Assembly: GCF_009742725.1 (NCBI RefSeq)
Contig: NZ_WPHG01000002.1
Span: 682,001 to 746,000, forward strand
DNA from: Nitratireductor arenosus
Lineage (GTDB): Bacteria; Pseudomonadota; Alphaproteobacteria; Rhizobiales; Rhizobiaceae
Reading direction: 5' to 3'
DNA length: 64,000 bases
Part shown: piece after piece, positions 7,356-19,398 of the stretch
How positions within the stretch are numbered: the first letter of the stretch is position 1
How the letters are laid out: every line of letters begins with the position of its first letter
Program-made: the position numbers and the translations under genes
Notes under the pieces: model-generated
Databases searched by the model: none
What the model saw: the letters and a program-made list of their open reading frames with translations, nothing else
What the model was told of the DNA's origin: nothing

Positions 7356-10300
7356 CTAACGCAGCCGCCCGCTCGCATGGGCGAGCATGGTGTAGACCTT
7401 GCCGGTGTCGGAGGTGAGATAGGTTTCCGACACCATGTTGTCGCGGTCGTTGCGTGAAACGTCCTGCAGCAGCTTTTCGAAATCCTCGCAATAGCGGTCG
7501 ACCGCGGCGCGGAATTCGCCGTCGACCTGATATTTGCGACGGATCTCGTCAAAGGTCTGCTGGCCTTTCAGCGTGTAGAGCCGGCGCGTGAAGACGTTGC
7601 GCTCGCCGCGCCGATAGCGCTGCCACAACTCCACCGAGGCCTCGTGGTCGATGGCGCGGGCAATGTCGACCGATAGCGAGTTGAGCGATTCCACCACATG
7701 CAGCGCCGAGCGCGGCGCGGCGGCGCGGGAGGCCGGCGGTGGGGCTTCCTCCTCCTGCGAGGCGCGGCGCAGCAGGTTTTTCACCCAGCCGCCTTCCTGT
7801 TCGTTGTCGCCCTCGTCGCGGTCGGCGACATCGGCGCCAGCCGGACCGAAGCTGCCACGCAGGGCGGGCTCGTCAGTGGTGTCGCGACTACGCGGCTGCG
7901 CGGTCGGCGCGGGCTGTGGTGTGCGCACCGGCTGCGGCGTTGCATCGACCGGGCGTGGCGCGGGCGCCGGCGCGGCGTCACGCTGCGTTGCCGGGTCCGA
8001 CACGTCGTACATGCGGCCCGACTTGGCCACGATATCGGCCAACTCCTTGAGCGCGGCGATCTGTTCGGACACCGCCCGCCGGATCGCGCCGGTCGATTCC
8101 TTTGCCTCTTCGGGCATCTCAAGCACGCCGCGCTTCAGTTCAGAGCGGGTTTCCTCCAGTTCCGAACGGATGGCGCCGGCCGTGCTGCGGATTTCCTGGG
8201 TGGCGTCGGCAAACCGCTCGGTCGCCGCATCGATCACTTCCGAGATCGCGTTGCGGATCTGGTCGGTGGTGGCGATCGTACGGCCCTCGGCCTTTTCGAT
8301 GGCGTTTCCGACGACGTTCTCGAAGGAACGCATCAGGCCCTCAATGTCCTCCGATTTCTTGACCAGGCCCACCGCCAGTTCCTCGAGCGCCTTCTGGCGG
8401 TCCTCCAGCGTGGAGGTGAGGTTGGACTGGGCCGAACCGATTAGGTCCTGCGCCTGCGCCAGCAATTTGCTGTGATCGTCGAAACGGCTCGCGATCCCTG
8501 CGATCTCGTTGAGCGTCTGCGACGACAGATCCGACAGGCGCGTGGCGTTGGTGTCGATCATGCGCGCCGAGCTGGCGAAGGTCTGGGCGGCTTTTTCGGT
8601 CGACGCGGCGAAGTTCTGAGTCGCGCCGGTCAGGCGCTCGTCGACGGCGCCGAGATTGCTCGTCGCCCCCTCAATCAATTCGCCGAGCCGGCCGTTGGAA
8701 AGCGACAGCCGGTCGAGCAGTTCGTTGACCTTCTGGGCCAGTGATTCGCGTGCGCCTTCCATCGCCGAAAGCGATTCGGCGGTGCGGCTGGCGATGGCGT
8801 TGACCAGTGCGGTATTTTCGCTGCGCAGGCGCTCGGTCGCCTTTTGGGTGGCGTTTTCGAGGCTTTTCTGGAGTTCACCGCCCGATTCCTCGAAGCTCTC
8901 GATCAGCGGCCGTGCCTTTTCGTCGATGATGCGCGCGATGTCGGCCGAACGGCTCGCCAGCAAGTCGTTGAGTTCGCGGGTGCGTTCGTCCAGCGTCTTG
9001 GCGGCTTCCTCGGTGCGCTGGCCGATATGCTGGTTGACCGCCGAGAAGGTCTCCGCGATCACATTGGCGCGCGATACAAGCTGGGTCTCGGTCTTCGACA
9101 CCTGCTCGACCAGCTTTTCGCCGATCCGCTCGGCGCTGCCAGCAAGCCGTTGCTCGGCGTTCTGGATCTGGCCGCCGACCGTGCTGACGATCGAATCGGC
9201 CCCGTCTCCGAGCCGTTTCTCGACATCGGTGAGCGTCGCGGCGATCTGTTCGGCGCGCTTGGCCAATTCGCCCGAGGTTTCCTGGGTGCGCTGGACGATG
9301 CGCTCGTCGGCCTCCTGGAAGGCCCGCACGATGCCGCCCGAGCGTTCGAGCAATGTCCTAGCCGAATTTTCGGCGCGCGCGGCCAGTTTTTCGTCGGCCT
9401 GCTCAAACACCCGCGAGATCGCCTCCGCGCGTTCGGTCAGCGTCCTGGATGTCTCGCCGGCGCGGGTGGCGAGCTTGTCGTCAGCCGCGTCGAAAGCGCT
9501 CGATAGCGCGACGGCACGCTGCGACAGCTTCTCGCCGGTCTCGGCGACACGTTGGTCGAGATTGCGCCCGGCTTCGTCGAAGGCCTGCGTGACCTCATCG
9601 GCACGGCCGAGAAGCGTTGTCGCGGTCTCCTCGACCCGCTTGGCGATACGCTGGTCGGCATCCTCGAAGACCTTGCCGGCATCGGCCGAAAGAGCGGTCG
9701 TGATTTCCAGCACCTTGTCGCGCAACGAACCGGCCACGACCATGGCCGTGTTTTCGATCGTCGTGCGGACATTTTCCACCCCGACATCGAGCGCGCGTTG
9801 CATGGTGCCCGTGCGTTCCTCGATGACGCCGGTCTGGCGGCGGAAGGTTTCCTCGATCTTTTCGACGTCGTCGGAGAGCGCGTGCGAAATCTCGCCGCGG
9901 CTTCTCGACAACAGCTCAATATGGGCCTGCACCGCGGCATCGACCGCCGACCGGGTCTCGGAGAGTTTCTCCAGATCCTGCTCCAGGGCGCGCGCCATGA
10001 TGTTGCGGCCTTCGGCAAGCTTGCCGACATGCGCCGTCACCGAGGAATCGATGTTGCGGTTGGCGTCTGCGAGCTTGTTGAGATCCTCGTCAAGCGCGCG
10101 CGACAGCTCGTGGCGGCGGCCGGCGAGATTTTCGAGGTGCTCGTTGACGACTGAATCGATCAGCGAGCGCGTATCGGCGAGCTTGGAAAGGTCCTCTTCC
10201 AGCGCCTGGGTCAGCACGTTGCGGCCGTCGGCCAGGCGGGCGACATGATCGGCGATCGCCTGGTCGATCATGCCGCGGGTTTCGGACAGCCGCACAAGAT

Positions 10301-13300
10301 CGGCCTCTATCGAGGCTGCGACCTGGTCGCGGCCCTCGGATAGCCGGGCAAGCTGCTCGCCGACCATCGCCTCGATGCTTGAGCGGGTCGATTCGATCTG
10401 CTGCATGTCGGCGTCGAGCGCCTGCGAAAGGATGTTGCGGCCCTCCGCCAGCTTGCCGACATGGGCGGTGACGACCCCATCGATTTCCGAGCGCGCGTCG
10501 GTCAGGCGGCCGAGGTCCTCGTCGAGTGCCTGGCGGAACAGCTTGCGGCGTTCCGACAATGTGCCGAGATGTTTCATGACGACGGTATCGATTTCCGCGC
10601 GTGTCTCGGACAGTTTTTGCAGATCCTCGTCGAGGGCGCCGGAAATCGTGCTGCGGCCTTCGGCCAACTTGTCGAGATGCGAGGCGACCGCCTGTTCGAC
10701 ATGGGCGATGTCGCGTTGGACGGTGTCGGTGATTGCATTGCGATGTTCGGCCAGCTTGTCGATCTGGGTCTGGACCACGGTTTCGATGCCGGACAGGTCG
10801 TCCTGCAGCGCCTGGGTGAGGGCGCCGCGGCCTTCGACCAGCTTGTCGACGTGCTGCGACACAACCGAATCGATTTCCGCACGCGTGTCGGCGAGCCGGC
10901 CGAGATCGTCGTCGAGCGCCTGGCGGAAGAGTTTGCGGCCCTCGGCCAGCTTGCCGATATGGCTGACGACCACGCCGTCGATCTCGGCGCGCGCCTCGGT
11001 AAGCTGCAGCAGATCGGCCTCCAGGGACTGGGTCAGTCGTGCGCGGCCGTCGCTCAGCCGGTCGAGTTGCCCCGACACCAGGGTGCCCATCTTTTCGGCT
11101 TCGCCCTCGAACGCCTGCGTCAGGACGTTGCGGTTTTCGGCAAGCCTGTCGATCTGTGTGGCGACCACGCCTTCGACCCGCGCGATATCTTCGTCGAGCG
11201 CGCGCGTGATCTCGCCGCGGCCCTGCTGGATCTTTTCCAGATGGCTGGAGACGACACCGTCGATCTCGGCACGGGCCTGCGACAGGTGGGTAAGATCGTC
11301 ATCGAGCGCCTGGCGGAAGAACGTGCGGTTTTCTGACAGCTTGTCGATCTGTGTGGCGACCGAATGTTCGACGCGGGCGATGTCCTCGTCGAGGGCGCGG
11401 GTGATTTCGGCGCGGCCCTGCTGAATCTGTTCCAGATGACTGGATACCACGCCGTCGATTTCCGAACGGGCCTGCGACAGGTGGGAAAGATCGTCGTCGA
11501 GCGCCTGGCGGAAGAGCTTGCGCCCTTCGGCGATCTTGCCGATATGGCCGGCGACCACGCCGTCGATCTCGGTCCTGGCTTCTGCCAGGTGCTGCAGATC
11601 GGAATCGAGCGCGGCGGTGAGTTGCGAGCGACCTTCGGCGAGCTTGTCGACATAACCGGTAACGACGTCGTCGATGGTCGTGCGCTCGCCGTGCAGGCGT
11701 TCAAGGTCCGCCTCGAGCAATTGCGACATGCGGCTGCGGCCGGCCTCCAGCTTCTCGCCGAAGGCCGTGGCCCGATCGTCGAGCATGGTCGCGGTCGACT
11801 CGACGAGTTCCGCCATCTGGCCGCCGATGCGCGCCTTGCCCTCGTCGACGGCGGTCGAGATTTCATCGCGGCCGGTGCGGAAGGCGTCGGCGAGTTCGCG
11901 CGAGCGTTCGGCCAGCGTCTCGTTGATCTGGCGCGCGCGCGCCTCAAGCGCGGCGTTGAGCTTTTCGGCGCCGGTGTCGACAGCCTGGGCCCTGGTCTCG
12001 AATTCGCTGATCAGCGACTGGCCGCGCTCGGCGAGCGTGCGTTCGATCTCCTGCAGGCGGCCGTCGAATTCGCGCGTCAGGGTTTCGGTCGACGCGCCCA
12101 GCAGCGAGACCATGCCACTGGTGCGCGCATCGAGCAGATCCGACAGCGACCGCGCCGCGGTTTCGGTCTTTTCGGTCAGCGACACGATCCGCTCGTCGAG
12201 CAGGCTCGCGAACGCCTCGCCGGAGACGGAAATGCGGCTGGCGATGGTTTCGACACGCTCGTCGATCGCGCCTCGCAGCGTGTCGCCGCGTTCGCCGATC
12301 TGCATAAGCAGTGTCTCGCCGGCATTGGCGATGGTGGAATTAAGCGTGCCGGAGGCGTTGGAGACCGTGTCCTGGATCAGGTCGCTGGCGGTGTTGAGTT
12401 CGTCGCGGATCAGTTCATGCGCACCGGCGATCGAGGCACGCACACGTTCCGCGTGGCTGATAACCGCTTCGCGTTCGGTCCCAAGTCCGTCGACCAACAG
12501 CCTGATGCGTCTTTCGTTTTCGGAATAGGCGTTTTCGAGTTCGTTGACCTCGGTATGGACGAGCGTTTCGAGTTCGACCGCGCGCGCCAGGGTCCGTTCG
12601 ATCCCTTCGCCCATGGCCTGGACCTCGCGCCGGACAGCCTGGCTCACCGTCGTGATGCGCTCCTGGGACAATGCCTCGGGATCGACCAGGCGGAAGGCGA
12701 CCTCGGTCATCGATTGGGCGGCCAGGCGCATTTCCTGGGCGCGGCGCACCATCAGCGCGAATGCCCAGAACAGCAGCACCGGCACGACGATGCCGGCGGC
12801 GATCGCGATCGCGCCCGGCGTGGCCAGCAATTGGTCAAAACCGCGCACCTGCCAGATCGCGGGAGCGAACAGATAATGTCCGAGCGCCAGCCCGGCGCTG
12901 ATCCAAAGTACCGACAGGGTCGCGGCGATCCAGTAGACGGTTCCCGACGGCCGGCGGTTGAGGGTGGCGAGCATGCTCGAATAGGACTTTTGGCGGTCGT
13001 CATTGGCCGCCGAAAAAGAAGCGCGCGCTGAACCCGTGGTGGCGTCCGGGGTGGCCGGTCGCAGTTCGGCTCGCGACTTGTCGGTGGCGGCCGGGGACTC
13101 GGCCTTCGCCGCCGGGGGCTGTTTTTCCTGCGGCTTTTGCGGTTCGTCGGCGTTTTGCGGCGCCTCGTCGCCGCGGCCCTCGCGCGCCAACTCCTCGGCG
13201 GCGGCAGAAATCTGCGCCTCCAGTTCGGCCATCGAAGCGGAAAGATCGATTTCCTGATCGTTCAGATCGAATTCGAGTGATTCAGCGAGATCCTTCTCGA

Positions 13301-13343
13301 CATCGCTTTCAAGCTTCTTGGTCGTCGTTGTCTTGCGAGCCAT
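7356..13343 (-). CDS. Giant membrane-anchored coiled-coil protein with 19 tandem repeats
   Basis: 1995 residues. Residues 1-130 are charged and Ala/Pro-rich, probably disordered. Two membrane segments follow (about 134-159 and 177-199) with a short loop between. The rest is almost entirely helical. Residues about 530-1160 hold 19 degenerate repeats of 30-36 residues, each opening with GRxxLxQALDxDL and most carrying xARxEIDxVVxxHxxKLAE. Residues 1160-1750 continue as Ala/Glu/Arg-rich coiled coil. After a Pro-rich linker, a compact C-terminal domain of about 120 residues (VELWQRYRRGERNVFTRRLY) looks globular. Rhizobial homologues carry database labels such as kinesin-like or apolipoprotein-like, as I recall; no motor or nucleotide-binding motif is present here. 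A role in envelope or cell-pole organisation is a guess only. Confidence 0.85.
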   Translation of the reverse strand: MARKTTTTKKLESDVEKDLAESLEFDLNDQEIDLSASMAELEAQISAAAEELAREGRGDEAPQNADEPQKPQEKQPPAAKAESPAATDKSRAELRPATPDATTGSARASFSAANDDRQKSYSSMLATLNRRPSGTVYWIAATLSVLWISAGLALGHYLFAPAIWQVRGFDQLLATPGAIAIAAGIVVPVLLFWAFALMVRRAQEMRLAAQSMTEVAFRLVDPEALSQERITTVSQAVRREVQAMGEGIERTLARAVELETLVHTEVNELENAYSENERRIRLLVDGLGTEREAVISHAERVRASIAGAHELIRDELNTASDLIQDTVSNASGTLNSTIANAGETLLMQIGERGDTLRGAIDERVETIASRISVSGEAFASLLDERIVSLTEKTETAARSLSDLLDARTSGMVSLLGASTETLTREFDGRLQEIERTLAERGQSLISEFETRAQAVDTGAEKLNAALEARARQINETLAERSRELADAFRTGRDEISTAVDEGKARIGGQMAELVESTATMLDDRATAFGEKLEAGRSRMSQLLEADLERLHGERTTIDDVVTGYVDKLAEGRSQLTAALDSDLQHLAEARTEIDGVVAGHIGKIAEGRKLFRQALDDDLSHLSQARSEIDGVVSSHLEQIQQGRAEITRALDEDIARVEHSVATQIDKLSENRTFFRQALDDDLTHLSQARAEIDGVVSSHLEKIQQGRGEITRALDEDIARVEGVVATQIDRLAENRNVLTQAFEGEAEKMGTLVSGQLDRLSDGRARLTQSLEADLLQLTEARAEIDGVVVSHIGKLAEGRKLFRQALDDDLGRLADTRAEIDSVVSQHVDKLVEGRGALTQALQDDLSGIETVVQTQIDKLAEHRNAITDTVQRDIAHVEQAVASHLDKLAEGRSTISGALDEDLQKLSETRAEIDTVVMKHLGTLSERRKLFRQALDEDLGRLTDARSEIDGVVTAHVGKLAEGRNILSQALDADMQQIESTRSSIEAMVGEQLARLSEGRDQVAASIEADLVRLSETRGMIDQAIADHVARLADGRNVLTQALEEDLSKLADTRSLIDSVVNEHLENLAGRRHELSRALDEDLNKLADANRNIDSSVTAHVGKLAEGRNIMARALEQDLEKLSETRSAVDAAVQAHIELLSRSRGEISHALSDDVEKIEETFRRQTGVIEERTGTMQRALDVGVENVRTTIENTAMVVAGSLRDKVLEITTALSADAGKVFEDADQRIAKRVEETATTLLGRADEVTQAFDEAGRNLDQRVAETGEKLSQRAVALSSAFDAADDKLATRAGETSRTLTERAEAISRVFEQADEKLAARAENSARTLLERSGGIVRAFQEADERIVQRTQETSGELAKRAEQIAATLTDVEKRLGDGADSIVSTVGGQIQNAEQRLAGSAERIGEKLVEQVSKTETQLVSRANVIAETFSAVNQHIGQRTEEAAKTLDERTRELNDLLASRSADIARIIDEKARPLIESFEESGGELQKSLENATQKATERLRSENTALVNAIASRTAESLSAMEGARESLAQKVNELLDRLSLSNGRLGELIEGATSNLGAVDERLTGATQNFAASTEKAAQTFASSARMIDTNATRLSDLSSQTLNEIAGIASRFDDHSKLLAQAQDLIGSAQSNLTSTLEDRQKALEELAVGLVKKSEDIEGLMRSFENVVGNAIEKAEGRTIATTDQIRNAISEVIDAATERFADATQEIRSTAGAIRSELEETRSELKRGVLEMPEEAKESTGAIRRAVSEQIAALKELADIVAKSGRMYDVSDPATQRDAAPAPAPRPVDATPQPVRTPQPAPTAQPRSRDTTDEPALRGSFGPAGADVADRDEGDNEQEGGWVKNLLRRASQEEEAPPPASRAAAPRSALHVVESLNSLSVDIARAIDHEASVELWQRYRRGERNVFTRRLYTLKGQQTFDEIRRKYQVDGEFRAAVDRYCEDFEKLLQDVSRNDRDNMVSETYLTSDTGKVYTMLAHASGRLR

Positions 13344-13616
13344 GCCGCTGATACCCTGTTATTCTACGCCCGGACCCGCCTCGCGTCCGCACGCTACGCC
13401 CCGTATACGCCACACAATACTGCTGGGCGTATCGTAGTGGCACACAGGGGTAAAGAAAACACGCATTTGTGCGCATACCTAAAAGTTTAAACATAGGGTT
13501 AACGCGCTTTCACGGTCCTGGCCCAAAATCCGTCACAAAGGGGCCGTTTCGATTAACCCGTTATCCACGCCCGTGGCTTAGGGTTTGGGGTGTATGGGAC
13601 AGAACGGGTGAAGAGT

Positions 13617-13991
13617 ATGGCGTATCCGAGCGTAGAGGTCGTGCCGTTTGCGATGCCAGGCGGCGAAGCATGCGTTCCGTCGCAGCGCCGACCGATCGAT
13701 CTGGTGCACCTGGCCAGGCAGACGATGGGTGACAGGGCGCTCGAGCAGGAAGTCCTGTCGATGTTCGTGCAGCAGGCACAGAGTGTGCGCGACCAGATCG
13801 GGCGCTCAAACGACAAGCAGCGCCGGTTCCTCGCCCACGGCCTAAAAGGTTCCGCGCGCGGCGTCGGCGCTTTCATCGTGGCCGAGTTGGCCGACGCGCT
13901 CGAAAACGATCCGGGCGACAAGGGTGCGATCGGACGGCTCGCCGAAGCCATCGAGGATGTGCGCGATTTCGTCGCCGCGATCAGCCGCTAA
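13617..13991 (+). CDS. Small Hpt-domain phosphotransfer protein
   Basis: 124 residues from ATG 13617, preceded by GTGAAGAG; a GTG nine bases upstream is also possible. The C-terminal about 90 residues form an Hpt four-helix bundle with the phosphoacceptor motif AHGLKGSA, His74. There is no catalytic or receiver domain. Such stand-alone proteins relay phosphate between hybrid kinases and response regulators. The partner is not evident, but the hybrid kinase CckA is 12 kb away on the same strand. CckA normally uses ChpT, which this protein does not resemble in length. It is divergent from the giant coiled-coil gene across 273 bp that hold no other gene. Confidence 0.8.
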   Translation: MAYPSVEVVPFAMPGGEACVPSQRRPIDLVHLARQTMGDRALEQEVLSMFVQQAQSVRDQIGRSNDKQRRFLAHGLKGSARGVGAFIVAELADALENDPGDKGAIGRLAEAIEDVRDFVAAISR

Positions 13992-14030
13992 TCCGGACCG
14001 CGAGTTCCTGCCGGTGCGACGACGACGCGG

Positions 14031-14057
14031 TTGACACATGCGGCGGAGCCGTTAAGT
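14031..14057 (+). promoter_or_regulatory. Candidate promoter of the ferredoxin gene
   Basis: A perfect TTGACA (14031-14036) is followed after 15 bp by TTAAGT (14052-14057), 31 bp before the ferredoxin start. The spacing is short for a sigma-70 promoter, so this is tentative. Confidence 0.35.
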
Positions 14058-14088
14058 CGGCAGGTCATTTCCTGTCGGGATCGGCTGC

Positions 14089-14409
14089 ATGACCAAGATC
14101 ACCTATATCGCGCATGATGGAACAGAGTTCGTTGTCGACGCCGAGGACGGCTCGACCGTGATGGAGAACGCCATCAAGAACGCGGTTCCCGGCATTGAGG
14201 CAGAATGCGGCGGCGCCTGCGCCTGCGCCACCTGCCATGTCTATGTTGACGAGGCCTGGAGTGAAACGGTCGGCGAGCCCGAGGCGATGGAAGAGGACAT
14301 GCTCGATTTTGCCTACGACGTGCGCCCGACTTCGCGGCTGTCGTGCCAGATCACAGTGCGCTCCGAGCTCGACGGGCTGGTCGTGACCGTGCCCGAGCGT
14401 CAGGCCTGA
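14089..14409 (+). CDS. [2Fe-2S] ferredoxin, adrenodoxin type
   Basis: 106 residues. The cluster ligands follow the vertebrate/bacterial adrenodoxin pattern C-x5-C-x2-C...C at Cys40, Cys46, Cys49 and Cys86; an extra Cys44 lies inside the loop. It is an acidic, soluble electron carrier. Relatives serve P450s, FeS assembly or other oxygenases. The next gene is a ferredoxin-NADP reductase 147 bp downstream on the same strand, so the two plausibly form an NADPH-to-ferredoxin electron chain. No P450 or isc gene is in the window. Confidence 0.92.
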   Translation: MTKITYIAHDGTEFVVDAEDGSTVMENAIKNAVPGIEAECGGACACATCHVYVDEAWSETVGEPEAMEEDMLDFAYDVRPTSRLSCQITVRSELDGLVVTVPERQA

Positions 14410-14517
14410 GCGCAGGAACCGCTTCCCGATTTCGTCGGTATCGCTTGCGCCGCTGACCGCGACGCGTCGCCGGGTGCGGCGAAAATCCGTTTGCACCGGC
14501 GGCCGGAAGCACTCTAG

Positions 14518-15576
<1,059 letters not shown>

Positions 15577-15897
15577 GGACGCGGGCCGACGCCGAAGGCC
15601 GGTCGAGCCGGTCTTTCGCCGTCAGCGGTTTCGCGTAAAGGTAGTATTTCCCCTTAAGGGGGCGTTCAGCACCGATTGCAACAATGAGGCGATCCGACGA
15701 AGCAATTCGCGTGTCGGATGTCGCCGATTTGGACAAACCCGACTTCGGGAAGCGCCGCGCCGTGGCACTCTCGATGCGGGACGGAGGCGGACAATGCCGG
15801 TGACGGCGCCGGCCGCTCCCCAACCAGGGTCCCGATCGCGATATGGCTGCCTCGTCCGGTTCCGGGCGTGGCGTTCGAACGATGGAAGGAACATCTC
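15577..15897. other. Intergenic region upstream of the chemoreceptor
   Basis: 321 bp without a convincing gene. It contains a perfect 12-bp palindrome CCCCTTAAGGGG at 15650-15661. The in-frame extension of the chemoreceptor reading frame to 15718 has no domain character and a ribosome site is better placed at 15898. Confidence 0.5.
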
Positions 15898-17685
15898 ATG
15901 GGCGCCCTGATACCGGGGTTTCATTCCGACGCCAGGGCCATTGTGGCGGCCATGGACGCGTCGCAGGCCGTCATCCATTTCGACCTCAAGGGCACGATCC
16001 TGCATGCCAACGAGAATTTTCGTACCGCGCTGGGTTACGAACTTTCCGAAATCGTCGGCAAGCACCATCGTTTGTTTGTCGAGCCCGCGTATGCCGAAAG
16101 CGCCGACTATCGCGAATTCTGGGCGAAGCTGGCGCGCGGCGAGCACGATCAGCGCCAGTACCGGCGGATTCGCAAGGATGGTTCGGGCATTTGGATCGAA
16201 GCGTCCTACAATCCAGTGTTTCGCCGCGGCAAACCGTACAAGGTGGTCAAGTTCGCGACCGACATCACCGACCAGAAGATGAAGGCGGTCGAGGACGCGG
16301 GCAAGCTCGACGCCATCTCGCGCTCGCAGGCCGTGATCGAGTTCACGCCGCGAGGCGAGATCATCGCCGCCAACGAAAATTTCTGCGCCACGCTGGGCTA
16401 CGAGCTTGCCGAGATTCGCGGTCGACATCATCGTATGTTCTGCGAACCGGGCTACGCCGGCAGCGACGACTATCGGCTCTTCTGGCAAAAGCTCGCTCAG
16501 GGCGAGCCGATGTCGGGCGAATTTCTGCGTGTCGGCAAGGCCGGCAAGGAAATTTGGATCCAGGCCGCCTACAATCCGATCCTCGACCTCGATGGCAGGG
16601 TGTTCAAGGTCGTCAAGTTCGCCACCGACGTCTCGGAGCGCATGGGTGCGATCGCCACTTTGGGAGCGGGATTGCGGGCGTTGGCCGACGGCGATCTGCA
16701 CCATCGCCTGGACGAGCCCTTCGTGCCGACAATGGAAGGGACGCGCAATGATTTCAACGATTCGGTGGTGACGTTGCGCACCGCCATGCAGGCTGTGGGC
16801 GACAATGCCCGCGCGATCACTTCCGGATCTGACGAGATCCGTTCCGCCGCCGACGACCTGTCGCGCCGCACCGAGCAGCAGGCTGCCTCGGTGGAGGAGA
16901 CGGCCGCGGCGCTGAACCAAATAACGGCCAGCGTCACCGAGGCGGCGTGCCGTGCCGAGGAGGCCGGGACGCTGGTCGCGCAGACACGCGCCAATGCCGA
17001 GCGCTCGGGCGAGGTCGTGCGCAAGGCGGTCGAGGCCATGGGGCAGATCGAATCGTCCTCCCAGGAAATCTCCAACATTATCGGCATGATCGACGAAATC
17101 GCCTTCCAGACCAATCTTCTGGCGCTGAATGCCGGCGTGGAGGCCGCACGGGCGGGCGAGGCCGGCAGGGGTTTTGCCGTGGTCGCCCAGGAGGTGCGCG
17201 AGCTTGCTCAGCGTTCCGCCAGTGCGGCGCAGGAGATCAAATCCCTGATCGGCGGGTCGGGCGAACAGGTCAGGAGCGGGGTGTCGCTGGTTGGCGAAAC
17301 AGGCACGGTGCTGGAGGAGATCGTCGGCCAGGTGCAGCGGATCAGCGACAATGTCGCCGCGATCGTGGAAAGCGCGCGCGAACAATCGATCAGCCTCAAG
17401 GAAGTCAACGAAGCCGTGGGAGAGATCGACAAGTCCACGCAGCAAAACGCGGCCATGGTCGAGCAATCGACCGCGGCCAGCCATAGCCTTGCCAAGGAGG
17501 CGCAAGCATTGTTCACCCTTCTCGGTCGCTTCCGGCTGGAGTCGGCGGCTCAGGCTCGGCCGATCGCCCTGGCGACCTCGTCGGCCCATGCGGTCGAATC
17601 GCCCGCCCGGCGCATGGCCGGCGAGGTCAGGACCGCTTTCGGCGCGGCCGCGGTCGCGGCTGGCGATGGCTGGGAAGAGTACTGA
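15898..17685 (+). CDS. Soluble methyl-accepting chemotaxis protein with two PAS domains
   Basis: 595 residues from ATG 15898, which has GGAAGGA about seven bases upstream. There is no signal peptide or membrane segment. Two similar PAS domains (about 20-115 and 135-235; each has HANENF or AANENF and ends KVVKFATD) are followed by a short HAMP-like linker ([14 protein letters not shown]) and the methyl-accepting signalling domain. The hairpin tip is near residues 399-440 ([20 protein letters not shown]). The chain ends in GWEEY, a CheR/CheB docking pentapeptide of the kind found on some rhizobial receptors. It probably senses an internal redox, energy or ligand signal. No che genes are adjacent. 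Confidence 0.92.
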   Translation: MGALIPGFHSDARAIVAAMDASQAVIHFDLKGTILHANENFRTALGYELSEIVGKHHRLFVEPAYAESADYREFWAKLARGEHDQRQYRRIRKDGSGIWIEASYNPVFRRGKPYKVVKFATDITDQKMKAVEDAGKLDAISRSQAVIEFTPRGEIIAANENFCATLGYELAEIRGRHHRMFCEPGYAGSDDYRLFWQKLAQGEPMSGEFLRVGKAGKEIWIQAAYNPILDLDGRVFKVVKFATDVSERMGAIATLGAGLRALADGDLHHRLDEPFVPTMEGTRNDFNDSVVTLRTAMQAVGDNARAITSGSDEIRSAADDLSRRTEQQAASVEETAAALNQITASVTEAACRAEEAGTLVAQTRANAERSGEVVRKAVEAMGQIESSSQEISNIIGMIDEIAFQTNLLALNAGVEAARAGEAGRGFAVVAQEVRELAQRSASAAQEIKSLIGGSGEQVRSGVSLVGETGTVLEEIVGQVQRISDNVAAIVESAREQSISLKEVNEAVGEIDKSTQQNAAMVEQSTAASHSLAKEAQALFTLLGRFRLESAAQARPIALATSSAHAVESPARRMAGEVRTAFGAAAVAAGDGWEEY

Positions 17686-17792
17686 CGTCTCGCCCGTGAC
17701 CGAGCAGCAACCCGCGCTGGGCGTCTTTTCGCCCGGACATGGCGGGGGTTGCCTTTGCCCAACCCGGCAGCCGACGACCGGATAGCGCCGGT

Positions 17793-18410
17793 CTATTTCG
17801 ACAGCCGACCCTTCTCGATCTGCTGCAGGCGATAGGTCAAAAGCCGCATCATCCGGTCCTCGAAGGTCTTGCCTTCGACGCGGTCGAAGCGTTCCTGGGC
17901 CTGGTCGTGCTTTTGCATGACATAGGCGGTGACGCGGTCGACCTTTTCCTTCAGCGCCGCACAGTCGCGGCGCCGGTCGATGCGCCCAAGCCGCTGTTCG
18001 AGCTCGCGCGCGTGCCTTTTGGCGATCTGGACGTGGAATTCCTCGTGTCGTTTGATGTCGGCGGAAAGCGTGTCCCAGATCAGCCGCGTGTCGCCATCGG
18101 CGCGCCGGCGCTGAACCCAGCGCGGCAGGATGATGCGGGCACTAACGGATACCTTGACCTTGTCGATCGCGCACCAGCGATCCGTGCTGGCATGGGTCAG
18201 CTTGGTGGAGAATTTCATGCGCGTGGCGCCGGGATGGCGTTGGCCCGTACTTTGCACCTGCGGGCCGCGCCGGGCGAGTTCGCCATCGATTTCCTCGAGC
18301 GTGCGTCCGCCGATCGAAAAATAGCTGTAGCTGCGCGACACGGTCTGGGCCGCCAAAGTGGCGGTGCCGGCTAGCAGTATCGTCAGGGCGAAGACTGACC
18401 TTCTCATCAC
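17793..18410 (-). CDS. DUF922 putative secreted zinc protease
   Basis: 205 residues with a signal peptide (MMRRSVFALTILLAGTATLA, cleavage near AAQ). The HExxH zinc motif appears as HEEFH at 122-126 within DIKRHEEFHVQIAKRHA. The DUF922 family (COG5661) was predicted to contain secreted Zn-dependent proteases from this motif; activity has not been shown to my knowledge. It is convergent with the chemoreceptor gene and divergent from folP. It is likely periplasmic. Confidence 0.75.
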   Translation of the reverse strand: MMRRSVFALTILLAGTATLAAQTVSRSYSYFSIGGRTLEEIDGELARRGPQVQSTGQRHPGATRMKFSTKLTHASTDRWCAIDKVKVSVSARIILPRWVQRRRADGDTRLIWDTLSADIKRHEEFHVQIAKRHARELEQRLGRIDRRRDCAALKEKVDRVTAYVMQKHDQAQERFDRVEGKTFEDRMMRLLTYRLQQIEKGRLSK

Positions 18411-18524
18411 GGCCGATCCCGGTTAAGGCCAAGGGGCGACCATGCGCCAGACCGGGGGAAGGCGCAACAAAAAAGCCGGCGTGCCGTGCGCGCCGGTGGC
18501 CCGTGCAACCGGAGCGGAGCGGCA

Positions 18525-19388
<864 letters not shown>

Positions 19389-19398
19389 GAGCGCAGCC

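Noticed and set aside
8656-13031. Long plus-strand frames (8656-10248, 11364-13031) opposite the giant coiled-coil gene
   Set aside because: They mirror the repeats of the minus-strand gene and have Ser/Ala/Arg-rich or Asp/Gly-rich shadow composition.
13487-13502. CtrA-like TTAA pair upstream of the giant gene and the Hpt gene
   Set aside because: The spacing is 8 bp, but CtrA needs TTAA-N7-TTAA, so it was not called.
15622-17589. 655-codon minus-strand frame opposite the chemoreceptor
   Set aside because: Shadow of a strongly conserved MCP gene; no domain or ribosome site.
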